From IMG/VR virus record IMGVR_UViG_3300043570_002208, positions 1 through 46,969 of that record: a stretch of 46,969 bases of DNA; one strand, given 5' to 3'. Source of the stretch: a virus. This document shows, piece after piece, positions 16,035 through 22,705 of the stretch (its first letter is position 1; every line of letters begins with the position of its first letter). Under the pieces are notes generated by a model. The model saw only the letters and a list, made by a program, of their open reading frames with translations. It made no database searches and was not told where the DNA came from. A program made the position numbers and the translations under genes.

Positions 16035-16631
16035 CTATAAGATTTTATCTCGTTTCATTATATTATCAATTGCCCAAAGAGGTTGTAGATTAGTGTAATG
16101 ACATAATTTTTTTAATTTATGTAAATCATTACCTGCCGATGATAAAGGTACTATATGGTCAATATGCCATTTTCCGTAATTATCCAAACTCATTCCGTCC
16201 GTAAATTGTTTAGTTAAATGAATTATAAAAAAATCAATAGAACACCCTAATAATTCTATTGTTTTTCCTGGTTTTTTAACTCCTTTAATTTTGAATGAGC
16301 GAGATAATAATGATGAATAATTTGATTTTATTTTGAATACAGGGTCATTTTGTTTTCTTTTACTTTCATAAACCCTTCTTTTTTTCTTTATTTTTTCCGG
16401 ATTATTTTCTGCCCATCTTTTACTTTTATCCTTTACTTTGTCCGGATTATTTTCAGACCATCTTTTACTTCTTTCTTTGTGTTTTTGAGGGTTATTTAAG
16501 TTGTAAATTTTTCCTCTTTCAGAATTACATTTTTTACAAATACTCGTCTTACCATCTTTAGTTCTTTTAGAATTTATAAACACACAAAAATCCTTTTCAA
16601 CCTTACATTTACTACAAATCTTTGTTTCCAT
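16035..16631 (-). CDS. HNH homing endonuclease
   Basis: 198 residues. A zinc ribbon (CSKCKVEKDFCVF ... CKKC) opens the protein, followed by two basic SKRWSENNPDK-type DNA-binding repeats. The HNH core is KWHIDHIVPLSSAG, then TNLQPLWAIDNIMKRDKI, with catalytic His and downstream Asn in place. This is a typical free-standing phage HNH endonuclease. It lies directly upstream of dnaK and overlaps the ribbon-helix-helix gene by 20 nt. DNA cleavage is well supported; the target is unknown. Confidence 0.85.
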   Translation of the reverse strand: METKICSKCKVEKDFCVFINSKRTKDGKTSICKKCNSERGKIYNLNNPQKHKERSKRWSENNPDKVKDKSKRWAENNPEKIKKKRRVYESKRKQNDPVFKIKSNYSSLLSRSFKIKGVKKPGKTIELLGCSIDFFIIHLTKQFTDGMSLDNYGKWHIDHIVPLSSAGNDLHKLKKLCHYTNLQPLWAIDNIMKRDKIL

Positions 16632-16764
16632 AATATTCTCTTAATAATTTTTCAATCAATCTTGATTTATTGGTTAATTCGTCCTCCATTCGTTTATCTA
16701 AATCAGGACTTAAAGTTATTGATATTTTAACTTTTTTTTCTTCAGGTTTTTTTAGTTCTTTCAT
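16612..16764 (-). CDS. 50-residue ribbon-helix-helix DNA-binding protein
   Basis: A short frame from the ATG at 16762-16764. After a Lys-rich start (MKELKKPEEKKV) comes KISITLSPDLDKRMED, a beta strand and first helix of the MetJ/Arc/CopG type, then SRLIEKLLREYYGNKDL as second helix. A TATTTAT box lies 5 nt upstream. It overlaps the HNH start by 20 nt, so the two are translationally coupled. It may repress its own unit or guide the endonuclease. Confidence 0.7.
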   Translation of the reverse strand: MKELKKPEEKKVKISITLSPDLDKRMEDELTNKSRLIEKLLREYYGNKDL

Positions 16765-16769
16765 ATTAT

Positions 16770-16776
16770 ATAAATA
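16770..16776 (-). promoter_or_regulatory. late-type TATTTAT box, 5 nt before the RHH gene
   Basis: The minus strand reads GATATTTAT, then ATAAT, then ATG. It serves the RHH-HNH pair, one of the few such boxes not before a targeting-module gene. Confidence 0.5.
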
Positions 16777-16826
16777 TCTGTAAAATCGGTAAAATCCTAC
16801 TTTATATAAAGTTTTTTATAATAAAA

Positions 16827-16856
16827 TTGGTAAATTCAAAAAATGTATTATCTTTG
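16827..16856 (+). promoter_or_regulatory. Bacteroidota-type promoter with leaderless start
   Basis: TTG (16827-16829), 19 nt, then TATCTTTG (16849-16856), then CAGT and ATG. This is the best consensus match in the window. The predicted transcription start falls on the A of the ATG at 16861. Confidence 0.75.
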
Positions 16857-16860
16857 CAGT

Positions 16861-17220
16861 ATGAAATTATTTTTAGACGATAACCGAAAACCTTACGATG
16901 TATTTAGAAACACTATTGACCCAATTTATGAAAATAATAATGAATGGGTAATAGTTAAGGACTATTTAGAATTTATTGATACTATTTTAAAACACGGATT
17001 ACCTGAAGTAATATCGTTTGACCATGATTTATCTCAAAATCATTATTTACCGGAGAACCAAACAAATATTAATTATGATACCATAAAAGATAGAACCGGA
17101 TATGATGCGGGATTATGGTTAATAGGGTATTGTAGAATGAATTCTCTTGAGTTACCTAAAATTAAAGTTCATTCTGCTAATATTGAAGGTAAAAAAAATA
17201 TTGAGAGATTATTTTTCTGA
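16861..17220 (+). CDS. cREC-like cyclic-phosphate-processing receiver domain protein
   Basis: 119 residues from the ATG at 16861. An ATG 18 nt upstream lies in front of the promoter box and is excluded. The order MKLFLDDNRKPYD, then ISFDHDLSQNHY, GYDAGLWLIGYC and KIKVHSANIEGKKNIERL matches the cyclic-phosphate processing receiver family, proposed to act on RNA cyclic phosphate ends. The Asp-Asp after the first strand and the HSAN motif are intact. It overlaps the convergent 17209-17790 gene by 12 nt. Early, leaderless expression is likely. Confidence 0.7.
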   Translation: MKLFLDDNRKPYDVFRNTIDPIYENNNEWVIVKDYLEFIDTILKHGLPEVISFDHDLSQNHYLPENQTNINYDTIKDRTGYDAGLWLIGYCRMNSLELPKIKVHSANIEGKKNIERLFF

Positions 17221-17790
17221 AACAAATGCTCTTAACTTCACTTTGTTCCAATTTTTAAAATCCTCACCATTATCACCAAGTTTTAATATGGACATTGTTC
17301 TATGCCATCCTTCAACTATTTCATACTTACCTTGATTATCTTTAAGTACAATTATCGGTTCGTTTTTACCTGTTGAGATGGCTAGTTCTTTTTGTGTTTC
17401 CATTCTTTCTTTATCGTCCTTAACAAAATAAGCATCCACTTCACCAAATTCTCTTTCAATGAATGCGTTTATATTATTTTCAACAAAATCTTCAGGATTA
17501 ACATTAATTATCCGTAATTTCCAAGGACCTTTTAGATACTCATAAATCTTTTTACCTAAAAAAGGTATTGGGTCTCCATGATATTGTCCCATCACAGTTT
17601 TATAACTCTCTTCATTACCACATATAACATTTGTAACAAATTCCTTTAAGATATATTCCGGAGTATTTGGAAATTCTTTTTTAAATCTATTATAAAATGA
17701 TTTACAAACTGATGATGTTGGGTTAGATAAAGGAATTGATTGGATATCCTCTAATAATCTATATTGTTTTTCTGTTATTATTAATTTCAT
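17209..17790 (-). CDS. targeting-module protein with ParB-like nuclease domain
   Basis: 193 residues. The N-terminus MKLIITEKQYRLLEDIQ is a targeting module. The C-terminal half holds VDAYFVKDDKERM, then EPIIVLKDNQGKYEIVEG and WHRTMSILKL. This resembles the ParB/sulfiredoxin fold, with the EGWHRT segment in place of the E-G-x-H-R box. Such domains can bind DNA or nucleotides, or act as nucleases. It lies 1 nt after the tagged metallopeptidase gene. A head-delivered DNA- or nucleotide-acting protein is a reasonable inference. Confidence 0.6.
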   Translation of the reverse strand: MKLIITEKQYRLLEDIQSIPLSNPTSSVCKSFYNRFKKEFPNTPEYILKEFVTNVICGNEESYKTVMGQYHGDPIPFLGKKIYEYLKGPWKLRIINVNPEDFVENNINAFIEREFGEVDAYFVKDDKERMETQKELAISTGKNEPIIVLKDNQGKYEIVEGWHRTMSILKLGDNGEDFKNWNKVKLRAFVSEK

Positions 17791-17791
17791 A

Positions 17792-18250
17792 TTACATTCT
17801 TTCTTTTATATCGTCCAACATACTCTCATCAAACTCAACTCCGTGTCTTTCTTGGAAATGGTCTAATAATGTACGAACAGATTCGTAATATCCTTTATGT
17901 TGTAATAATAGGTAAGCACCTAAATCAGCTTCCAACTCATCTTTCGCATCTCTTGGACCATCGTGAGATAATAATACGTGAGTAACCTCGTGAGCTTCAA
18001 TAAATTTTAATATACTTTTAGCGTCTGGTTGTCCTTCCAATATTTGCCCATCAATAATAATTAAATCACTACCGGGAACCATAAACCCAAAACCATATTC
18101 CTCAAAGTATTCTTTAACTTGTTCATATAATGGGTCATCTTCAAATACAACAACAACCGTAACACCATCTAAGAATTCACTATTATATTCTATTTGGGTA
18201 TCCTCTTTTATTATTTTTTTATACTGAGATTCTGTAATAATTAATTTCAT
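17792..18250 (-). CDS. targeting-module zinc metallopeptidase (HEVTH)
   Basis: 152 residues from the ATG at 18248-18250, fixed by a TATTTAT box 4 nt upstream; the open frame runs on without support. The first 16 residues (MKLIITESQYKKIIKE) are a clear targeting module with I-K-E-D at the expected site. H87-E-V-T-H91 sits in FIEAHEVTHVLLSHDG, followed by KDELEADLGAYLLL with a candidate third ligand Glu. A compact gluzincin-like peptidase is likely. Substrate unknown. Confidence 0.7.
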   Translation of the reverse strand: MKLIITESQYKKIIKEDTQIEYNSEFLDGVTVVVVFEDDPLYEQVKEYFEEYGFGFMVPGSDLIIIDGQILEGQPDAKSILKFIEAHEVTHVLLSHDGPRDAKDELEADLGAYLLLQHKGYYESVRTLLDHFQERHGVEFDESMLDDIKERM

Positions 18251-18254
18251 ATTG

Positions 18255-18261
18255 ATAAATA
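18255..18261 (-). promoter_or_regulatory. late-type TATTTAT box, 4 nt before the HEVTH peptidase gene
   Basis: The minus strand reads AGTATTTAT, then CAAT, then ATG. It serves the peptidase and ParB-like pair. Confidence 0.6.
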
Positions 18262-18299
18262 CTTTAAATTTTCGTATCATTAGGCAAATATATAAAATT

Positions 18300-18998
18300 A
18301 TGATAAAAAACACAACACCTTACATCGGAAAACTTAGATTAAAGTTTGAAAAATATCCAGAATACACCGGAAAAGATAAATTAAACAAAATTCACTTAAA
18401 TTTGGGTTTTACAAAACTTGTTTCAAGAATTACACCAGTTAGAACATCTGCCGGATGGGTTGTTAATCCCGAATGCGTTTATAAAATTCAAAAATATACT
18501 GGTGGAATCATTAAAAATCATACATTTGGGGATGAAAATGAACATGAATTACCTAATTCATTTTTATCAAAGACGGGTGAATATATTGGAGATATTGAGA
18601 TAGGTTGGTGGTATTATCAAAACAATATGGTGGTGAATGATGAATACCCCCACGGAGTTGCAACAATTATTGAATACAATGATATGTATCCCGACCAACA
18701 ATTTATTGCCGGATATCACGGATACACCCACAGAGGGGGACAAACATTTAAAATTGGTGATAGATTATTTGACCCATCTTATAAACCAAAAGAAGAGGAC
18801 TACGAAGAGTGGGAATGGGTTGGCTGGAAACAAAAATACGACAAATTATTTGATGAAAGTGATGACTTAGATAAAAAATGGATGGTAAAATCCGGAATAT
18901 CTTATGTAATGCCTTATACTAAACGAGGTCATAAAGTAATTGAGAATAATCCTGAAGCTTTACAAGCAGCAATCAATATGTCGAAGGACTTATCTTAA
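18300..18998 (+). CDS. hypothetical protein
   Basis: 232 residues from the ATG at 18300. The segment from 18252 overlaps the divergent promoter region and is excluded. Soluble, aromatic- and Gly-rich (IGDIEIGWWYYQNNM, AGYHGYTHRGGQTF), with an acidic EEDYEEWEWVGWKQKY stretch. No targeting module. It ends at the strong terminator at 19003-19028. No family recognised. Confidence 0.6.
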   Translation: MIKNTTPYIGKLRLKFEKYPEYTGKDKLNKIHLNLGFTKLVSRITPVRTSAGWVVNPECVYKIQKYTGGIIKNHTFGDENEHELPNSFLSKTGEYIGDIEIGWWYYQNNMVVNDEYPHGVATIIEYNDMYPDQQFIAGYHGYTHRGGQTFKIGDRLFDPSYKPKEEDYEEWEWVGWKQKYDKLFDESDDLDKKWMVKSGISYVMPYTKRGHKVIENNPEALQAAINMSKDLS

Positions 18999-19002
18999 AA
19001 TT

Positions 19003-19028
19003 AAAAACCCCCTTAATTGGGGGTTTTT
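19003..19028. terminator. bidirectional hairpin terminator
   Basis: AAAAACCCCC and GGGGGTTTTT around a 6-nt loop, between the convergent genes 18300-18998 and 19032-19469. Confidence 0.85.
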
Positions 19029-19031
19029 ATA

Positions 19032-19469
19032 TTAATATTCTTCATCTTCGTCATCAAGACCTAATTTACTTAAATCAAAATCCCCAAAAGTATCGTCTTC
19101 AAAATCATCAGGGTTAGTTTCATCAACATCGTCGTATCCATAACCTTCTTCCATTTCTTCATCAAAATCACCAACTTCAACACCACCAAATTTAGTTTCG
19201 TGTGGTATATCTGTTAAATGGATGTCAAAACCTAATTCTTCTCCGTGACGATTTGGGGTAAAACCTATTCCGTGTTTGTGGGTTCCAACAATCTTATCAC
19301 TATCCATATGTTTCACTAATCTTTCAGGTAAACCACTTTCATCTATTTCAGTATCCAAATAATCGTCGGTAGTATAATCAAAATCTTGTTCTGAAATAAC
19401 TCTACCAGCCTTATACCCAAAAAGATATTTCATATTTGCAATATCTTCATTAATTAATTTCTTATTCAT
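19032..19469 (-). CDS. acidic targeting-module protein
   Basis: 145 residues. The N-terminus MNKKLINEDIANMKYLFGYK, then AGRVISEQ, is a targeting module with I-S-E-Q at the expected site. The mature part is very acidic and Asp-rich at the end (DLSKLGLDDEDEEY), with HKHGIGFTPNRHGEELGF in the middle. It lies 3 nt after the 19473-19748 gene in the endolysin operon. Likely virion protein of unknown role. Confidence 0.6.
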   Translation of the reverse strand: MNKKLINEDIANMKYLFGYKAGRVISEQDFDYTTDDYLDTEIDESGLPERLVKHMDSDKIVGTHKHGIGFTPNRHGEELGFDIHLTDIPHETKFGGVEVGDFDEEMEEGYGYDDVDETNPDDFEDDTFGDFDLSKLGLDDEDEEY

Positions 19470-19472
19470 TTT

Positions 19473-19748
19473 TTATTTATTATTATTTATTAATTCCTCA
19501 ACATACTTATCACGTTGTTCTAATAAATATTCAGTTCTTTCAATTAATCTCTGTCTTTCGTCGTCAGTGAGTTTTAAAATTAATGTTTCTTTATCATCAA
19601 TCATTTTTTTATACTCAACAAGTTGATTGTTAAAGGTCATATTTTGATAATACATAATCCCCACCAATAATATAATGGTAAATGATTGTTCCTTTAATTT
19701 ATTAAAAAAAGTATCCGTTATTCCTCCCGTATTTTCTTTTTTTTCCAT
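19473..19748 (-). CDS. single-TM coiled-coil protein, holin or spanin candidate
   Basis: 91 residues. One membrane helix at about 25-41 (FTIILLVGIMYY), then a charged coiled coil (DDERQRLIERTEYLLEQRDK). This layout matches small BhlA-type holin-like proteins and is also possible for a spanin subunit. It lies 10 nt after the endolysin gene, the best evidence for a lysis role. Confidence 0.6.
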   Translation of the reverse strand: MEKKENTGGITDTFFNKLKEQSFTIILLVGIMYYQNMTFNNQLVEYKKMIDDKETLILKLTDDERQRLIERTEYLLEQRDKYVEELINNNK

Positions 19749-19758
19749 AATAAGTAAG

Positions 19759-20577
19759 TTACTTCAATAAGTTATAAAATTCATTAAACTCTTTAATTCG
19801 TTGGTCTAACCCTATTGTCCCACCATTTATTCTCTTAGTTAATTGAGTCACAACATCAGTTGTCGCTCCTTTATCACAAATAGACCAAAGACTGTTTGAT
19901 GTAAAGAAAAATGCCGCAGATGCCAATGGATATTTTGTCGCCACAAGGTCTGGATTACTAACACAATCTTCACCAATAAATTTTGTAAATTTTGTGTAGT
20001 TTTCTTTACCTGTGGTTTGTAAAAATCCTCTTCCACGAAATTTATAACCTTCTTTTGATGCTTCATCACCATTACCCATTCTACCACCATAAACACGAGA
20101 TGCGATTTTTTCAGGATTTCTAGCGTAAGATTCTGATAAGTTACCAGGGAAATATTTTGGGAATATTTTTTTAAGACCATCCGACGAATAATTCACATTT
20201 TCTTGAACCGCTTTAAAACCCCCTGATTCGTGACTAGCCTGTGACAAGAAGTGAGCCAGTCTTAAATTACTAGTAATACCAAATTTAGAAGCAACTTCAG
20301 GAATTTGAGTAATAACGGAATCCGGGATATGTCCTTTTAATTTTTCCAATTTTAAATTCCCTGAAGAAGGTATTATAACATCTTCTTTAATTACCGAACC
20401 AAACATTTTTATCCAAGTTCCATCACCAACAAGTCCGTCAGCGGTTAATCCATTTTTGGCTTGCCATTCTTTCACCAATTTATCTGTACCAGGACCAAAA
20501 GTTCCATCAGGTGTTGCCCCTAGTTTTGTTTGTAGTTTTTTTACGTCATCACCTGTCGACCCTATTTTTAATAACAT
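19759..20577 (-). CDS. endolysin: peptidoglycan-binding domain plus GH19-type lytic domain
   Basis: 272 residues. Residues 1-60 form a PG_binding_1 domain (GSTGDDVKKLQTKLGATPDG, then LTADGLVGDGTWIKMFG). From about residue 90 a chitinase-19-like domain follows, with SQASHESGGFKAVQENVNYS carrying the catalytic Glu, then YKFRGRGFLQTTGKENY. It would hydrolyse glycan strands of the host wall. There is no signal peptide, so it needs a holin; a candidate lies just downstream. A TATTTAT box is 31 nt upstream at 20609-20615. Confidence 0.9.
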   Translation of the reverse strand: MLLKIGSTGDDVKKLQTKLGATPDGTFGPGTDKLVKEWQAKNGLTADGLVGDGTWIKMFGSVIKEDVIIPSSGNLKLEKLKGHIPDSVITQIPEVASKFGITSNLRLAHFLSQASHESGGFKAVQENVNYSSDGLKKIFPKYFPGNLSESYARNPEKIASRVYGGRMGNGDEASKEGYKFRGRGFLQTTGKENYTKFTKFIGEDCVSNPDLVATKYPLASAAFFFTSNSLWSICDKGATTDVVTQLTKRINGGTIGLDQRIKEFNEFYNLLK

Positions 20578-20656
20578 AATTTTTAATTTTACAATTGTTT
20601 ATATTATAATAAATATTGTAAAATTTATTTGTGTATTTGTTAGTATTAAAAACGAA

Positions 20657-20680
20657 AAAGGTTACTTTACAGTAACCTTT
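20657..20680 (-). terminator. hairpin overlapping the end of the 20662-20844 gene
   Basis: AAAGGTTACT (20657-20666) pairs perfectly with AGTAACCTTT (20671-20680), followed on the minus strand by a T-rich run. The stop codon lies inside the stem. Confidence 0.75.
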
Positions 20681-20844
20681 CTTGTGACTTTCTTGGTTCT
20701 AACCACTGGTCGTTTGTATTTTATTTCGACCTCATAAGGTCCAAATTTACTTTTTGAAGTATCATATCTCCAAATAACTGTTTCATCGGGGTCATCATAA
20801 ATCTGTTCCCACTTTTTTCCTAATTCTTTTACCACTTTACTCAT
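20662..20844 (-). CDS. 60-residue basic protein, leaderless gene
   Basis: MSKVVKELGKKWEQIYDDPD, then a Lys/Val-rich strand pattern (YEVEIKYKRPVVRTKKVTRK). It might bind nucleic acid. The promoter box lies exactly 4 nt before the ATG, and the terminator overlaps the stop, so this is a one-gene unit of about 190 nt. Function unknown. Confidence 0.6.
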   Translation of the reverse strand: MSKVVKELGKKWEQIYDDPDETVIWRYDTSKSKFGPYEVEIKYKRPVVRTKKVTRKVTVK

Positions 20845-20848
20845 AGGA

Positions 20849-20879
20849 CAAAGGTAATAAATTATTCTATAACTTCCAA
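20849..20879 (-). promoter_or_regulatory. Bacteroidota-type promoter with leaderless start
   Basis: The minus strand reads TTG (20877-20879), 20 nt, TACCTTTG (20849-20856), TCCT, ATG. Consensus spacing is intact and the transcription start is predicted on the A of the ATG. Confidence 0.65.
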
Positions 20880-21692
20880 AACTTTTTGATTTAATTCATA
20901 AGCTCTTGCCAATCTTGTTAAACCAATTCCGGCTCCGAATCTTGGGAAAAAGTCCAAAGATAAGAATTCTTTTAATTCTTTCTCAACTCTATCTTTTCCA
21001 AATAATTCAAATAATTTCTGAGAGTAACCACCACCTTCAATTGTATAGAACATCTCTCGCATCTTTTCAACATCACAACTTCTTTCAGCAGAACCAATAG
21101 TTTCTTGACCAAAAAGGATTACGTCAACCTTATTGAAGATGTTATCTGAATCGTGTTTCATATTCCAAAATGGGTTTGTTCTAATTGGAAAGTTTTGTAA
21201 TGATATAACCTCACTTTTTTCTTTCCACATTCTCGATTCGTGTTCATCTTCTAAAATAGAAACATCTCCATATTCTTTACAAACTTGTTCGTAATCTACG
21301 GGAACTGGTTCTGAGAAACCTAAATATTGTAATAATTCACGTTCTAATACGAGTAAATGAAGCATACCGCCCTTTGATTCAAATTCAAACATGGGAAAGA
21401 TTAATTCGTGACGACCCGGGATTGGATTTTTCTCTTCTCTATATGATGTTGAAATACAGAACACTCCATCCCATTCAGGATTCTTCAATAATTCCAATTC
21501 TAACCACATTTGCCCGGTTTGTGGTAATGGCCAAATTTCACCCCCATATTCAAAGGTTTTTACTGAGTGTGGGTTTTCACAAGCAGCTAAAATAGATAAT
21601 CTTGATTGGGTCGGAACCTCAATAAAGTTCTTATTTACGAAGAACGTTCTTAATTTTTGTACCAACTCGTGGTAAGTTTTTGTGTTTTTCAT
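20862..21692 (-). CDS. class II aminoacyl-tRNA-synthetase-like catalytic domain
   Basis: 276 residues. Motif 2 appears as VFCISTSYREEKNPIPGRHE with LIFPMFEFES, and motif 3 as FGAGIGLTRLARAYE with the expected Arg. This places it with the Asp/Asn/Lys synthetase core. It lacks an anticodon-binding domain, so it probably does not charge tRNA in the normal way. Known stand-alone relatives make asparagine (AsnRS-like asparagine synthetases) or modify proteins (EpmA type). Which applies here is not visible. No close partner gene. No TATTTAT or TAnnTTTG box is obvious upstream. Confidence 0.75.
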   Translation of the reverse strand: MKNTKTYHELVQKLRTFFVNKNFIEVPTQSRLSILAACENPHSVKTFEYGGEIWPLPQTGQMWLELELLKNPEWDGVFCISTSYREEKNPIPGRHELIFPMFEFESKGGMLHLLVLERELLQYLGFSEPVPVDYEQVCKEYGDVSILEDEHESRMWKEKSEVISLQNFPIRTNPFWNMKHDSDNIFNKVDVILFGQETIGSAERSCDVEKMREMFYTIEGGGYSQKLFELFGKDRVEKELKEFLSLDFFPRFGAGIGLTRLARAYELNQKVLEVIE

Positions 21693-21735
21693 GGTTTTTA
21701 TATTTAATTTTAATTTTTAACATATGGGCAAAAAA

Positions 21736-21761
21736 AAGTCCCTAAAATAAAATAGGGACTT
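21736..21761 (-). terminator. hairpin terminator of the micro-unit
   Basis: AAGTCCCTA (21736-21744) pairs with TAGGGACTT (21753-21761), followed by eight T on the minus strand. It directly follows the 16-codon frame. Confidence 0.75.
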
Positions 21762-21810
21762 ACTTTTCAGTAATATAATTGTTCGGCGTGTATAATTCAT
21801 ATCGGTTCAT
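21760..21810 (-). CDS. possible 16-residue micropeptide or short RNA unit
   Basis: ATG at 21808-21810 begins a frame reading MNRYELYTPNNYITEK, then TAA. A TATTTAT box lies 5 nt upstream and an intrinsic terminator immediately downstream, so the transcript would be about 80 nt. Whether the peptide or the RNA matters is not visible. Confidence 0.35.
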   Translation of the reverse strand: MNRYELYTPNNYITEK

Positions 21811-21815
21811 TGGTA

Positions 21816-21822
21816 ATAAATA
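21816..21822 (-). promoter_or_regulatory. late-type TATTTAT box of the micro-unit
   Basis: The minus strand reads TATATTTAT, TACCA, ATG. The 5-nt spacing matches the late class. Confidence 0.5.
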
Positions 21823-21885
21823 TACTATATTGAGATAAAAAGTCAATATGTTTTACTTTTTTATTAATCTATTTATAATTAAAAT

Positions 21886-22074
21886 ATGAACGAAGAACAA
21901 AAAGCCCAACAGTACAACAATCTAACGTATGGTTTCGATAGAATTGCTAATGAAATCGCCTCAATTAAAGGGGAGAATATTGACCTAAACCAAGAACAAC
22001 AATCTAAAATAAACAAACTTTTAGAACAACAACAAAGAATTATGGGTCAATTACAACAGATTATGAATGGATAA
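21886..22074 (+). CDS. 62-residue coiled-coil protein
   Basis: Gln/Glu-rich helical protein (LNQEQQSKINKLLEQQQRI) with heptad-like spacing. A TATTTAT box at 21870-21876 lies 9 nt upstream and a strong terminator follows, so it is a single late gene. It may be a structural or assembly protein. Confidence 0.6.
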   Translation: MNEEQKAQQYNNLTYGFDRIANEIASIKGENIDLNQEQQSKINKLLEQQQRIMGQLQQIMNG

Positions 22075-22076
22075 TA

Positions 22077-22107
22077 AAAACCCCCACCGTAAATGTGGGG
22101 TTTTTTA
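22077..22107 (+). terminator. hairpin terminator
   Basis: AAAACCCCCAC and GTGGGGTTTTTT form a strong stem between 21886-22074 and the next late box. Confidence 0.85.
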
Positions 22108-22117
22108 TTTTAGTTAA

Positions 22118-22124
22118 TATTTAT
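22118..22124 (+). promoter_or_regulatory. late-type TATTTAT box, 4 nt before ATG of the 22129 gene
   Basis: AATATTTAT, CATT, ATG at 22129. Spacing is exact. Confidence 0.6.
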
Positions 22125-22128
22125 CATT

Positions 22129-22365
22129 ATGAAAAAAATAGTAAGATTAACCGAATCAGATTTAACCAACATTATTAGAAGAGTTATTTCTGAACAAGAC
22201 CATTATAAACCTGACCAATTATATAGACGGGAATCTATGATTAAAAGAATTGAAAGAGGTCCAAAATTTATTCATAAATATATCAAAACATTACCGCACT
22301 TAAAAAAAGAAGGTTCTGACGAAGTATGGACTAAAATACCACAAGTGGTTTGGCAAAATTTGTAA
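22129..22365 (+). CDS. small protein with MKKIVRLTESDL targeting module
   Basis: 78 residues. MKKIVRLTESDLTNIIRRV, then ISEQ, is almost the same as the start of the 3022-3303 protein, with I-S-E-Q at the cleavage position. The mature part of about 55 residues is basic (YRRESMIKRIERGPKFIHKY). Likely packaged with DNA. It is coupled to the 22367 gene by 1-nt spacing. Confidence 0.65.
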   Translation: MKKIVRLTESDLTNIIRRVISEQDHYKPDQLYRRESMIKRIERGPKFIHKYIKTLPHLKKEGSDEVWTKIPQVVWQNL

Positions 22366-22366
22366 T

Positions 22367-22675
22367 ATGAAAATAATTATTACTGAAGACCAATATGAAA
22401 AAATTGGTAGATACGAAACCTGTCCAACTCAAGTAACATTTCACGTTTATAAACGAATTGTTGGCCAATGGAAACAAAGAACAAGATGTGTTAGTGATGA
22501 ATTTTATGATTTAATACAAAAATACCAAAGACATAAATTTGATGATGGGTATGAAATGGATGAAAAATTAAAAGAATTAATTCAAGAATACTATTATAAA
22601 ACGTATTATTTAACACCGGACGAATATACAATAGAATACGTCACTGGTAACACAATATCAATTAAAACAAAATAA
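22367..22675 (+). CDS. targeting-module protein, unknown function
   Basis: 102 residues. MKIIITEDQYEKIGRYE is a targeting module. The rest is Lys/Tyr-rich and mixed (VYKRIVGQWKQRTRC, then KLKELIQEYYYKTYYLTPDE). Shares the late promoter of the 22129 gene and ends at the terminator at 22671-22704. Function unknown. Confidence 0.6.
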   Translation: MKIIITEDQYEKIGRYETCPTQVTFHVYKRIVGQWKQRTRCVSDEFYDLIQKYQRHKFDDGYEMDEKLKELIQEYYYKTYYLTPDEYTIEYVTGNTISIKTK

Positions 22676-22704
22676 AACCCCCACTCTTCAGTAGGGGTTT
22701 TATT
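22671..22704. terminator. bidirectional hairpin terminator
   Basis: AATAAAACCCC and GGGGTTTTATT flank a loop, between the convergent genes 22367-22675 and 22706-23398. Confidence 0.85.
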
Positions 22705-22705
22705 A

